Notes: generated by a model from the sequence alone, not told the origin. A stretch of DNA of 17,500 nucleotides from Theodoxus fluviatilis (GCA_034096865.1 JAWQFJ010005647.1:1-17500), one strand, 5' to 3'. Positions 1 through 8,641 are shown, counted from the first letter of the stretch. Made by a program: numbers and translations.

Positions 1-28
1 AGGAGGAGAAGAAGAAGAAGAAGAAGAA
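1..28. repeat. GAA/AAG trinucleotide microsatellite at the window edge
   Basis: Seven GAA units follow two GGA units, and the tract may continue left of the window. In frame 2 of the plus strand it reads as a glutamate run that leads into the charged frame described in the next entry. Length outside the window is unknown. Confidence 0.85.
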
Positions 29-300
29 TTTGAGACAAAAGAGAATAATGATGCTCCAGGGAAACCGGGAGACCAACAAGATGGTTTTAAAGAATGCAGA
101 ACAATGACAAAGATTTTTAAGGATAAACAAAGGAATAGCAGAAAAACAGATTGAGAATTGAGTGAGTTAGACGATGACATTTACAGCTTTAGAAGGAAGA
201 TGAAGATATAGAGAAGCAGAGGAGGACCAATGTAGAAGAATACATAGAGAGACCAGCAGGGTGCAGAAAAGGATGTAGAATGAAAGAAAATGTAGGATGA
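2..300 (+). pseudogene. Possible decayed charged-protein fragment in purine-rich DNA
   Basis: From the left edge, plus frame 2 stays open for 50 codons to TGA at 152-154. It begins with two glycines and seven glutamates and is then rich in Lys, Glu, Asp, Arg and Gln. After that single stop the same frame runs 18 more codons (including ELDDDIYSFRRKMKI) to TAG at 209-211. Frame 1 then takes over without a gap for 29 codons (beginning EKQRRTNVEEYIE) to TGA at 298-300. A single frame switch would therefore join blocks of similar hydrophilic, coiled-coil-like character. I do not recognise the family. The alternative is simply purine-rich noncoding DNA, in which AAA, GAA and AGA codons give charged peptides by default. 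No strong splice donor follows. Confidence that this was ever coding is low. Confidence 0.18.
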
Positions 301-3150
301 TACTGAAGTCGCCGGGTCTGTGAAGGCAACAAAGAATTATAGTCTCTGTGAAGAGCCATTCAGAGAACATATTCCCCACACCTTTCCGGCGGCACTTCGG
401 AGGGAAATAATTGACCACCACGAAATTGTCTGGAGCGGCAATAAAGGCCGACTGGAATCACATTTCTTGTTTACTCCCACGATGATTAGACGCTAGAATC
501 AGATACACCCTCACGGTCTGCCTCCCGCGACCCTCGCCTCCCATCCCGTCCAGTTTGCCAGCTCCAGGGCAATGCTGCCCGGCAAAGGGAATCCCTGGCC
601 CTGGGGGAGAGAGGGCGAGACCCCCGAGTCAAGCAGCACCGAGGAAAATCGCGTGCGTGCGTGTGGAAACACGAACCGTCAGTTTGTTCGCGACAAACCG
701 AATTACTGCTTGTCTGAGGCAGACCGTGAGCTAGACGGGTGTTCTTTGATGCTTGCGCCGCTGTCGGATTTCTGGTAACAGGATTCAGAGTCTGGGGCCA
801 AGAGTGAAAGGCTGACTTTCTTTTTTCTTCCCGGACCCATGGATATTGACCGCCAAATAGGAATTGGAGCCTCATTGAAAAGTTATCGCGGAGTTTTTTC
901 TTGTGGTTAAGTGAGGGGTGTAATAATGTTCATGAAAAATCGGATGGGAATATCAGTCAATTTAGTTTTCGAGGAAGTGCTGTATTTGAAATGCAGTTTA
1001 CGTTTATACAGGTTGCTCCAAAAATCTATGGATGTCATTCATCATGCTGTGAATAATCCTTTGAACTTAAGTGTGCCCCTTTAAAAACTTATTTCTGTGT
1101 TGTCAATCGTTCATTGTTCCTTAATACGACTGCTAAAGATTACCATGAAGATTGTTTCCAGACGTTCACAGCTTCGTACTTTGAGGACCAATTTCAAACG
1201 AAGCTCTACACGGGAACGCACTGATGCAGGTCAGCACAACCCCTTCTTTCTCACCAACTTTACACGACACCGGCATCTTATCAGAAGTAGAACCTTGGAC
1301 AGAGTTGATTGGAGAATGTATGCCCTGCACATAACCTTTGCCACAATGGGGGCAGACCTCATTTATGAAAGGTACCAATATTAGATCCACCCAGGTCGGG
1401 CAACTTGACGGCTCCCGATGAGACGTCAGATGGATGGGCTATGCTTACCCTGAACGTGGTTGTGTCGAAGATTTTTGATCGCCCTGAGGCCGCCAGGTTT
1501 ACCTCTGCTCGAGAGCGGTTTATTCCTGCATGGCAGCGAACGTGAGAGAGAGCACATCGTTCATCCTAGAACGCCGTGAAGGCATCCCAGTGATTACGCG
1601 TGTTGGCAACAACCAATGCTAGCTTCTGGGCGGGCGTGGACGTCCGAGGATCTGGCGCATAGTGTATCTCGAGCAATCGACATGTATGTTCTGTTTTCCA
1701 TTTCATCTGATTACATCTACACGGTTTTACGCGTTATCTGGCCATTGCTATCGGTGGGGAGTCCGTCTGATCACGGGGGAGATCTGTATTATTGATACGC
1801 CCCTTCCATTTGCTGATTGTGACTGGTGCTGCTGTCTGTGCTGGATTCCCGATCTGGGTAAGCGCGCATTGCTGCTATCTCCGTGCTGTGCCATCATGGG
1901 AATGATTCATGTAAACTCTGCATGAGGTCAGGATTGCAGGGCGCCGATGTAGCCGTGCCTTCGATAAGCAACTGACATGCTTTGCCGGACAAACTTCCGT
2001 CCGACGAAAGAGCCTGTTCCAGCCAACTGTAGAGGAGATGACCGTGGAAGTATTTTTGAGGAGTGCATGAAGAGCGTGACTCCCTTGTCGCAAAAGCGAT
2101 CATTATGGAGAACAACAGTGCACTCCTAAGATCGTTTTGATAACAGGTTGGGGAGGGGAATCTAGAATCATTCCATTATTGTCACCGAGTCATATGCTAT
2201 GAGAAGTCAATGCTCAGAGTTAGTCTCGACTTTTTTTCTTGAATCGTTTCTGAAAAACACCAGTCAGTCACGTGTAAGAGTCTGCAAAACACTTTTTTAC
2301 ACTTTGAATCAAACCGTTTTCAAATTGCTGTGAATGGGTTTTCCATAAGTGACTACCTGCAAACCTCAAAGGACGGTCATTCAAAGATTTCGCAATTAGT
2401 GGTCATCACGAGTACGCCAAGATTCAAGCGGCAATCGAGGAGTCCGCTCTCGGAGGAGGGAAATCAAAGGGTAGCCTTGGGTTCCCTCCGCTCCAGAGGT
2501 CATTAATGACGAAATGGGCGCGCCCTGCAAATGAGTCTCGGAGGGCTGGAGCGAGCAAACTGCCATCGACCCGGCCTCGATCAAGGAGTAATTGTTCAAG
2601 GGGGGCGAGCAACCTTCCGCCCGGAAGGAAAGAGATCGAAGAGGCTGAAAAGAGCCACGCACAATCTCTGGATGAAGTAGGGAAGCGAGAGCTCGACTTG
2701 TATGCTGCGATTCCAGGGGAATGAGAGAGACCTTTGACCTCGTCAAGAAGCTACGAGATGTCTCGTGTTGTAAGAGGTTCTTCAGGCTCTCTATGGAGCC
2801 GGCTGTTGGAATGTGGGGTTCTGTACTTTTCAGTCTACGCTCCTCACATCTCCATGCGGTCTTTGATTCGCAATGGCTCCAATAACAACCCCCGGCTGCT
2901 CAGGTTCCATGTCGGTCTCAGGATACTGAAATGCATTTTGAGGTCCTATGCTTCATTCGAACAGTGAAACTTCACGTAAAGTGACCTGATATTTTTTATA
3001 ATCATGCGCAGGCTACAGAAGCTGTGTGTTCTGACAAACATTTGATTTAGAAACGTGTCTAGTTTGCTGTAACATGTCGGTTGCACTGTCAAAAGCTTTT
3101 CAAATTCAAAGATGATACTTAAGATCAGCAATCACGGAGACAGCCCCACA
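301..3150. other. Unassigned noncoding stretch, with a GC/CpG-rich patch near 520-760
   Basis: No recognisable gene, RNA or element was seen. Positions about 520-760 are visibly richer in G, C and CpG than the flanks, and short frames stay open on both strands there. That is what composition alone would give, so I call no exon. A second moderately GC-rich part at about 2400-2720 is similar. A CACGTG E-box core occurs near 2269. The remainder is mixed, AT-leaning sequence with many stops in all frames. Confidence 0.6.
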
Positions 3151-3181
3151 CGATACGACAATACAATACGAAACATTTATT
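3151..3181 (-). terminator. LINE polyadenylation signal and terminal tail
   Basis: On the minus strand AATAAA (3181-3176) is followed closely by CGTATTGTATTGTCGTATCG, a short run of TATTG-type units. Many LINE clades end in a short tandem repeat instead of poly(A) and use it for target-primed reverse transcription. I take this as the 3' boundary of the relic. The exact junction and any target-site duplication cannot be fixed because the 5' end is unknown. Confidence 0.5.
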
Positions 3182-3251
3182 GTTAAGTTACCGGTCCTTC
3201 ACAAAGGGTATACACGCACATAAGAAAACGATTCCCTTTGGCTGATTCGAC

Positions 3252-3311
3252 TCAATACATCACAATACATTGCATTACATTACACTGCACCGCATTACAC
3301 TACATTACATC
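3252..3311 (-). repeat. Pentamer-like ATTAC/GTAAT repeat in the LINE 3' UTR
   Basis: Plus-strand CATTACATTACACTGCACCG and neighbouring words show a degenerate 5-bp periodicity (ATTAC, ATACA, TTACA). It lies between the LINE stop codon at 3355 and AATAAA at 3176-3181, so it belongs to the element's 3' UTR. Confidence 0.6.
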
Positions 3312-3354
3312 CCACTGTCACCACGAATTCCTTTGCTCACAGCCTCAGTGACTC

Positions 3355-3429
3355 TCAGCGCCGTTGGAATGCCTTGTACAGGTACTTACAAGCACTTCTT
3401 ATGACAGTTTCATCCTGTGATAATAATAA
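3355..3429 (-). pseudogene. LINE ORF2 C-terminal tail with natural stop
   Basis: In a minus-strand phase different from the zinc-knuckle block, 24 codons run to TGA at 3355-3357. They read LLLSQDETVIRSACKYLYKA followed by FQRR. A short helix of the type D-E-x-V-I-x-x-x-x-K-Y-L-Y-K-A-F-x-R-R just before the stop is the usual ending of these LINE proteins. The gap between this block and the zinc-knuckle block is only about 22 bases, so some linker may have been deleted along with the frame change. The agreement of two consecutive blocks in the expected order, with a terminal stop, is the strongest coding evidence in the window. Confidence 0.6.
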
Positions 3430-3451
3430 GTCATGAAAAACTTAGAGCTGG

Positions 3452-3610
3452 TCATGTGTACGTAAACTCCAGATCACAAAGGGCAGGGCATGTCAACAAG
3501 AAGTGTTTCTCATCTTCATAGTCTTCTTTGCACAGTGGGCAGATACAATCATCATAATTGGTCTCGAGTTGGTAAAGTCTCGTTTGAGAGGACAACTCAA
3601 AGAGACAGCC
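3452..3610 (-). pseudogene. LINE ORF2 zinc-knuckle fragment (CCHC motif)
   Basis: This minus-strand frame lies between an in-frame TAG at its 5' side and TGA at 3452-3454 and encodes 52 residues. It contains RLYQLETNYDDC followed by CPLCKEDYEDEKHFLLTCP. The pattern is C-x2-C-x8-H-x4-C, with the two cysteines at about residues 24 and 27, histidine at 36 and cysteine at 41. This arrangement, with the HFLL.CP core, is characteristic of the C-terminal zinc-binding segment of non-LTR retrotransposon ORF2 proteins and is thought to contact nucleic acid. It is followed by LCDLEFTYT, where intact relatives usually continue with a leucine- and arginine-rich linker. Here a premature stop ends the frame, and the protein resumes in another phase at 3429. 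It is a relic, not an active gene. Confidence 0.62.
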
Positions 3611-3711
3611 CTAAGCTTGCGATTGTTGTGTGCGCTTTTTAAAATAACGATAACGTTTATCTCATGAAAGATCAATGGACCCATGGAAGTTAGAGTCGTA
3701 CAAAAGTACAA

Positions 3712-6006
3712 CCTACTTGATAGTTGTGATGGGTATCTGAATCATCCGTATCACATCATCTTAAAGTCTAAAACTTCTACATACTTACTGATGGGATACA
3801 CGATGAGAAAAACATTGTCTGACATCAGAATGTCATTGGTTGCTGTAGAAACTTTGACTCGGGTGCCTTGAACCACAGCAGTAATCTCAGGGTTCAAAGG
3901 CTCGAGAGTCCTCCTCGAATTTGAATGTGAATAACGATTTCATTCATACGGGGAAAAACACGTGTTTAGCGGATAAAGTAAGCATTGAAAAACTCATGGC
4001 AAAAACAGCCGGTAAATATGCTTACTTTCGTATTATTAACTCGTCTCGGGAACCAGAAGAATGCAATTATTTCTGCACCACGAAAGAGACAAGTGCGGTG
4101 AGGTATGTATGGAAAGTTACATAAATTTGACCAATGACCTAACTTTAACGTATTTCTCTTGAGTGATTTTCTCAGCGAGACATTTCTCAGATCACATTCT
4201 GAGCTTTGTATGTATCATAATCCACGAGAATATTTCGGATATCAGTACTCCTCCTCCTGTAATCTACCCAGTTCAACGATCTGGTCTAAAACATCTCTCA
4301 GGGGACCAATTTTTACCGAGATTTAGAAATCCTGTGCATAAATGTTGGTTGAATCTCTCCCACATATATGCAACTTCCCAAGTTGCGGTGAGATTTGATG
4401 TGGGCGTTTGGCATTTCGTCTTCGTTGTAAGCGCGATATTAAGCTAATTCTTTTCCACGCCTGCTCACAGGTGAAATGTCAGCAGTAATTTTGACGCGTT
4501 TTGAGAGGGCCGTCATTTGCACCAGGGTGATGAGCTGCGGTTCTCTTCCGGGTTTTCGCCTTTTCTCCCACCCTTCCTCTCATCCTCGGCCCAGCATCCA
4601 GCTCAGCTGTGACCTCTCGCTTCAGACTTGACCCCATCCGCACAACTCTTTCTTTCGTTGTCGCCCTCTCCAGCTCCCTAACTCCATCTATTTTTCACTC
4701 TCTCTTCGTCGGGCCTCTCTTTGAAGTTGGTTCGCTTCGAGGCTCAATTTCCTCAGGCCATGTCCATGGAGTGAGTGAGCGTCACCATGGGTGAACTTTT
4801 TGGCCAGCTCTTTTTCACTTTTCTCGCAGCTGTTGTAAGGAGCGGCCAGCTTCGGTTCGGCCTGACTATCTGTCAAGCCTCGTCTTGCTGTGACGATAGA
4901 GTGGTCACACCGTTGGCTGTTCAGGTCAATCTTAATCTTCAACGGTGCTCTCGCGAATCCGCCCAAAGTGAGTCTCAGAGTGACTGCCCAGCAAATATTT
5001 ACCTCCTTGAAGCATAAATGTGTTGTAACCGCATCGCTAGAAATACATATTGGCGGTACGGTGTTCTCGAAAGACCTAAAACAGCCGTAGGAAATTGCGG
5101 TGTGAAATCAAACGCTCCGCTGATCGAAAGGAAAAGTGTTTGTCATTTTGGGATGGTGACGTACTCGTACGAGGCTATCGGCGGGCTGAACCTGTAAGGT
5201 ACCGTCCTGTTTCTGCAGTTTTCACCGCTGGCAAGTTAGCCTCTGGTGCGTGGACGGTGAAGAGTTCGATACTTCGTCAAATCATCACATAAAACCATAG
5301 AAGGCCCTGTACCATTTAGGATGAACTAGGACTGTGTGATTGTAATTTCATGCTCAGCTAATGTGACCTCTGGAAGACATATGTGCATTATCATTGTGAA
5401 GCCTCTGGGCTTCTACTGCATTCGTGAATTATCGATGATGATTATTTGCCCCGAAATGTAACTTGCGCACGGTAATATTTTGTTTTGAGTTTCCAATTGC
5501 CATCACTATGTGTGCTTCATTGCCGTTGGTGTGACCCTGGTTCTACGACAGTGGGTCGTGGTCTGCCTTTCGTCAGTGGAAACCAATGACGTCTTTCATT
5601 CAGGTGCCGTTAGGAGGCGAAAAGAAAAGCTGCACTGCTGAATCGATTGTGAAAACTCCATCGGCCTTCAGGCTACGCAGGCCAAGGAGAAAACCTGACA
5701 CCGGTGTCATGGAAACCGGTCTCCCCCTTGAGATAGTGTTTTCATTTCAAACAATGGCATTGACTGAAGAAGCCCTCCACGCCCCATCCTTGACCTGGTT
5801 CCAGATTGATTAAGAATTTTGACGTCACTGGGGTGCTGTGTTGTGCGAGGTGAGGCAAAGAGCTTTCTAGAAAATGGTGCACGATTCTTTTTCTTCCTCA
5901 TGGCCATCATTTGTCTTCTTTTTTTCTTTAATACATGTTTGCATCAGAACATTGCCTACATGGTTTATACGCCAACGTCCGTCAGCATATCCTTTGAGCA
6001 TTATCG
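3712..6006. other. Unassigned noncoding stretch, pyrimidine-rich near 4540-4730
   Basis: No recognisable coding, RNA or mobile-element sequence was seen. Positions about 4540-4730 are pyrimidine-rich on the plus strand without being a simple repeat. Short open frames around 4600-5020 overlap one another on both strands and have no family signature. A perfect CRE palindrome lies at 5820-5827 and is listed separately. The part just before 6007 is AT-rich and leads directly into the TCC tract. Confidence 0.55.
5820..5827. promoter_or_regulatory. Perfect CRE palindrome (TGACGTCA)
   Basis: TGACGTCA is the consensus site for CREB/ATF bZIP dimers. It is an exact match, but no promoter or gene start is evident next to it. 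One such 8-mer in 17.5 kb is not far from chance, so function is unsupported. Confidence 0.2.
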
Positions 6007-6010
6007 CCTC

Positions 6011-6152
6011 TCCTCCTCCTCCTCCTCCTCCTCCTCCTCCTCCTCCTCCTCCTCCTCCTCCTCCTCCTCCTCCTCCTCCTCCTCCTCCTCCTCCTCCTCC
6101 TCCTCCTCCTCCTCCTCCTCCTCCTCCTCCTCCTCCTCCTCCTCCTCCTCCC
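6011..6152. repeat. Pure (TCC)n microsatellite, about 47 units
   Basis: Roughly 142 bp of TCC/CTC run without a single interruption between TTATCGCCTC and CCCTAGACTG. It reads as poly-Ser, poly-Pro or poly-Glu depending on frame and strand, which explains the apparently open frames across it. They are not genes. The strand is all-pyrimidine, so triplex (H-DNA) formation is possible. The perfect purity points to recent expansion. Confidence 0.98.
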
Positions 6153-7411
6153 CTAGACTGAAGCTGCGCCCAGTTTGGTTAGATAGAATTGCTATTACGG
6201 CGAAGTAGACTCTACCGTTGCTCAATTAAAACAGGTCTTTATGTTGTTAAGAGTTTTTTCCGCCAGAGAGTGTTCGGGTGAAGGACACCGGTCGCATGGC
6301 ACATGAAGAAACTGCCTGATGTGCAACATGGGATCGGCAGAAAAAAGTATCTCAAAACGTTTGTTGTGGCATTATCTGCACAAGCAGCCATTGTCTGCAC
6401 AGCTGCAGAAAGTAACTTGTGTTCTTTAATTTCCACAAGTCATGTTTTCCTTTTGTTGAAAACATCGGTCTAATGTTTTATTGAAAGGGACTATCTTATG
6501 ACGATGGTTTTAAATTTGTCATATTCGTGTCCGGTCACTACGTTAATAAGCACTCACCACAAAGTCCTTATCATGAGCTTTTTTCATTCAAATGTTGCCG
6601 CATGTAGGAAATCGTTGTTTAGAAAATGAATCGACGACAAAATAATTTTCGATATCCGAGTGTGCCACGATGAATTGGGGAGCACTCCGTAACTTTTCCA
6701 CGGCGAAGGCTGATGTGCAGATAATGCCAGAACAGACGTTTCGGGCTGGGAATGGCTCTCTTTGATAAACGAGCACGCCACCTTCTCGGTTGGTATGAGA
6801 GTGGAGAGCGTGAATATGATCCTTGTGTGTCTTAGTATCTGTTTTAAGGGAACATGATCACGAAATAATTAAAGATACGCGTAAATATGCATGCGTGCGT
6901 CCAGAATCTTTAATAGTTATACATTTTGAAAAAGTAACAAAGCTTATAGCATGCATGTATTCCATAAGTAACTTTGTATTCAGCATAAACAATTTGACTG
7001 TAGCTTTAAATCAAGATGAAATATTTGAAAAGTTACATTAAGGAGGTATTTTGTTTGAACATTTTCACTTTCTTCATTCAGCGCTGTTCCAGAAGTCTGG
7101 AAGAGACGGACGCCAACTTTTGAAACTAAATGGTCAATATAACACCTCGCACCTGCACCGACACACGCATAAGCGCTCGCGCGAAAAAAACCCAGACGTT
7201 CACGCACGGATTGGCGCGTGCTCGAGTATATACGGATGCACGTACACACGGTCACGAGTGGAGATATTTTAATGTTAATTGGGACAGTTCATGGGAGAAT
7301 ATGTGAGAGCCAGCCGGCCTCAAATAACGGTAGTTAAGGATAGAATCAGCCATGCTTGGTGCGGATTGAATATTTTCCCGCAATAGTGGATGGATTCCGT
7401 CATCTGGCGGA
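6153..7411. other. Unassigned noncoding stretch
   Basis: AT-leaning DNA with frequent stops in all frames and no recognised element. Around 6880-6960 there are short CpG/TpG words such as GCATGCGTGCG and GCATGCATG. Around 7140-7260 there is CACACG/GCGCG-rich sequence, a weak shadow of the AC tract further right. Confidence 0.55.
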
Positions 7412-7452
7412 CGACGTCATTTTGAAGGAGAATGTGACGTCATCCGGAGTGG
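7412..7452. promoter_or_regulatory. CRE-like pair next to an ETS-like core
   Basis: A perfect CRE (TGACGTCA, 7435-7442) lies 15 bp after a one-mismatch copy (CGACGTCA, 7412-7419) and is directly followed by TCCGGAGT, which resembles an ETS core (CCGGAA/T). CRE plus ETS is a common arrangement in CpG-type animal promoters. No verified transcript start lies downstream: the next object is a minisatellite at 7505. I regard this as a candidate regulatory cluster only. Confidence 0.25.
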
Positions 7453-7504
7453 AGCGGAGAATTGATTCCAACATGAGAGAAAACGGACGGACATAGAATT
7501 GCGG

Positions 7505-7576
7505 AGAGAGAGAGAGGTGAGCGTGGAGGCGCAGGAGGGGACAGAGAGAGAGGTGCGCGTGAAGGCGCAGGAGGGA
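7505..7576 (+). repeat. 36-bp minisatellite, two copies, in frame for 12 residues
   Basis: Copy 1 is 7505-7540 and copy 2 is 7541-7576. They differ at about four of 36 positions, and the ACAGGGG that follows begins like a further copy. The unit length is a multiple of three, and an open plus-strand frame (7499-7717, 72 codons) reads EREVSVEAQEGT then EREVRVKAQEGT. The substitutions change S to R and E to K, so they are not silent. Each unit also contains a GA-dinucleotide run, which may have seeded the duplication. I see no protein family beyond the repeat and treat the frame as incidental. Confidence 0.8.
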
Positions 7577-7868
7577 ACAGGGGGAAAAGGAGGTGATGGA
7601 CTCGGTTTCCTATTCGCCATGAACTCTTTGGAACGACCCGGGCAAGCAGAGCGGTTGGCATCGCATGCCTATGATGGCCGTGTCTCCGGTCTTCCTGATG
7701 GACTGCCATTCTGCTAGATCACCCTACTATGACAGTCGTGTGTTTGAAGTATGTATCCCACTGCCCTACTGTTGAAAATCCACTCTACTGTGCTCTGTGT
7801 ATTGAAACGTTCAGGTCCCACTGCATCCTTCCCATCGTTATGGTGTAAATGTGCCCAGACATTATTCT
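7577..7868. other. Unassigned stretch between two tandem repeats
   Basis: Mixed-composition DNA that is GC-richer on its left, carrying the rest of the incidental open frame to 7717. No recognised gene, RNA or element. Confidence 0.5.
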
Positions 7869-7881
7869 AAGCAACAGATCA

Positions 7882-8018
7882 AGGCCCACTCCCGGCATCA
7901 TCTCCAGGGCGGCCGTTAAGCAGCAGATATCAACGACGACGGTTGGGATTCAGGCCCACTCCCGGCATCATCTCCAGGGCGGCCGTTAAGCAGCAGATAT
8001 CAACGTCGACGGTTGGGA
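7882..8018 (+). repeat. 70-bp tandem duplication, two nearly identical copies
   Basis: Copy 1 (7882-7951) and copy 2 (7952-8018, short of the last three bases) start with AGGCCCACTCCCGGCATCAT. They differ at one position in 67 (A at 7936, T at 8006). The unit is clearly more GC-rich than its surroundings. Just upstream, TAAGCAACAGATCAAGGCCC resembles the unit's internal TAAGCAGCAGATATCAA joined to a unit start with a deletion, so an older and shorter copy may precede. The period is not a multiple of three, so no repeated peptide is maintained. The unit is not a family I recognise. Confidence 0.95.
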
Positions 8019-8297
8019 CGCCATCAGCAATAACCAGATAGGTGTCACCTTTCTTTTATAGGCTGGCTGGCTCTAAATATTAGATACCATTATTTAGAAC
8101 ATTTGAGTTACACTGATAAATTATAAATTAGTAAAATCCGTTGAATTCAGAAACGTTTTTCCTCATAAATTTTGTATCTGTTGTTTTCAGTCCGTTATTA
8201 ACAACAGTGGCATGAACTTTGTTATGGCACCCCATATCCTAACCCCTAGACAACAAGAAGAGCCACAATATTTATAAGAGGACTGAGTGGGGTCATA
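8019..8297. other. AT-rich unassigned stretch
   Basis: Short AT-rich sequence between the 70-bp duplication and the AC tract. It contains a small GGCT triplet run near 8063 and no gene signature. Confidence 0.5.
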
Positions 8298-8299
8298 AC

Positions 8300-8387
8300 A
8301 ACACACACACACACACACACACAAACGCGCGAGCGCGCAAACACAGACACGCGCGCGCGCACGCACATACACGCACATACACATACA

Positions 8388-8438
<51 letters not shown>

Positions 8439-8447
8439 GCATACACA
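8300..8447. repeat. Composite AC/GC alternating purine-pyrimidine tract
   Basis: The order is (AC)n at 8300-8323, a CG-rich part with GCGCGAGCGCGC-like words and (GC)5 near 8351-8360, CACATACACGCACATACAC-like words, and then a pure (AC)n of about 24 units at 8390-8436 ending in GCGCATACAC. Purines and pyrimidines alternate almost throughout, which is the classic sequence requirement for Z-DNA. Open frames across it give Cys/Val or Thr/His runs and are not genes. Confidence 0.97.
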
Positions 8448-8504
8448 AAGACAAACATGCTTACATTGAAAAACACTCACACGCACAGAGGACAAGTTAA
8501 CTGA

Positions 8505-8520
8505 CAGGCAGGCAGGCAGG
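8505..8520. repeat. (CAGG)4 tetranucleotide repeat
   Basis: Four exact CAGG units about 60 bp right of the AC tract. It is short, but pure. Confidence 0.9.
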
Positions 8521-8574
8521 TATACAGTGCGAGCCGCTTTAGACTCGGAAAACAACCAATGTTACTGTTCCATG

Positions 8575-8641
8575 CTTTATTGTAATAACATATACGACAA
8601 AACAAGGCGTCAACGTTTCGAATATAAAACTTTTCTTCAGG
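8575..8641 (-). mobile_element. Candidate tail of a Penelope-like retroelement
   Basis: On the minus strand the order is CCTGAAGA, about 14 AT-rich bases, CGAAACGTTGACG (8620-8608), a short spacer and AATAAAG (8581-8575). A CTGA(T/A)GA...CGAAACGTT...AATAAA ending recurs downstream of the GIY-YIG endonuclease in Penelope-like elements and is thought to derive from the hammerhead motifs they carry. Here a 3-bp stem (GAA/TTC) sits just before GAAAC. The position equivalent to the invariant U before the cleavage site is C, and no stem I pairing is visible, so it is not an active ribozyme. I could not recognise GIY-YIG or reverse transcriptase residues in the minus strand to the right (8642-9000). 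The family call rests on motif memory and is tentative. Confidence 0.35.

Larger units (their letters stand above)
3151..3711 (-). mobile_element. 3' end of a degraded non-LTR (LINE) retrotransposon
   Basis: Read on the minus strand, this is the terminal part of a LINE second ORF followed by its 3' UTR. In order from high to low coordinates there are a block with a CCHC-type zinc-knuckle motif (3610-3452), a separate frame coding the C-terminal tail and stop (3429-3355), a 3' UTR with ATTAC-like pentamers, AATAAA (3181-3176), and a terminal tail of TATTG-type units (about 3170-3151). In LINE ORF2 proteins of many invertebrates, a CxxC...HFLLxCP motif followed by a KYLYKAF-type ending comes after the reverse transcriptase domain. 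No reverse transcriptase or endonuclease domain is visible upstream, so the copy is 5'-truncated, as most LINE copies are. The 5' boundary is uncertain: recognisable coding ends near 3610, and 3711 is only the limit of an open frame in another phase. Stops and frame changes show that it is dead. The clade (CR1, Jockey or other) is not decided. Confidence 0.68.

Noticed and set aside
486..875. 129-codon minus-strand frame in the GC/CpG-rich patch
   Set aside because: Overlaps another open frame on the plus strand, has no recognisable domain, and is explained by fewer stops in GC-rich DNA.
5819..6225. Open frames of 74-129 codons with poly-Ser, poly-Pro or poly-Glu
   Set aside because: They are products of the pure TCC tract, with no domain on either side.
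8187..8555. Cys/Val-rich minus-strand frames
   Set aside because: Translation of the AC/GC tract; no cysteine-rich toxin-like or other fold spacing outside the repeat.
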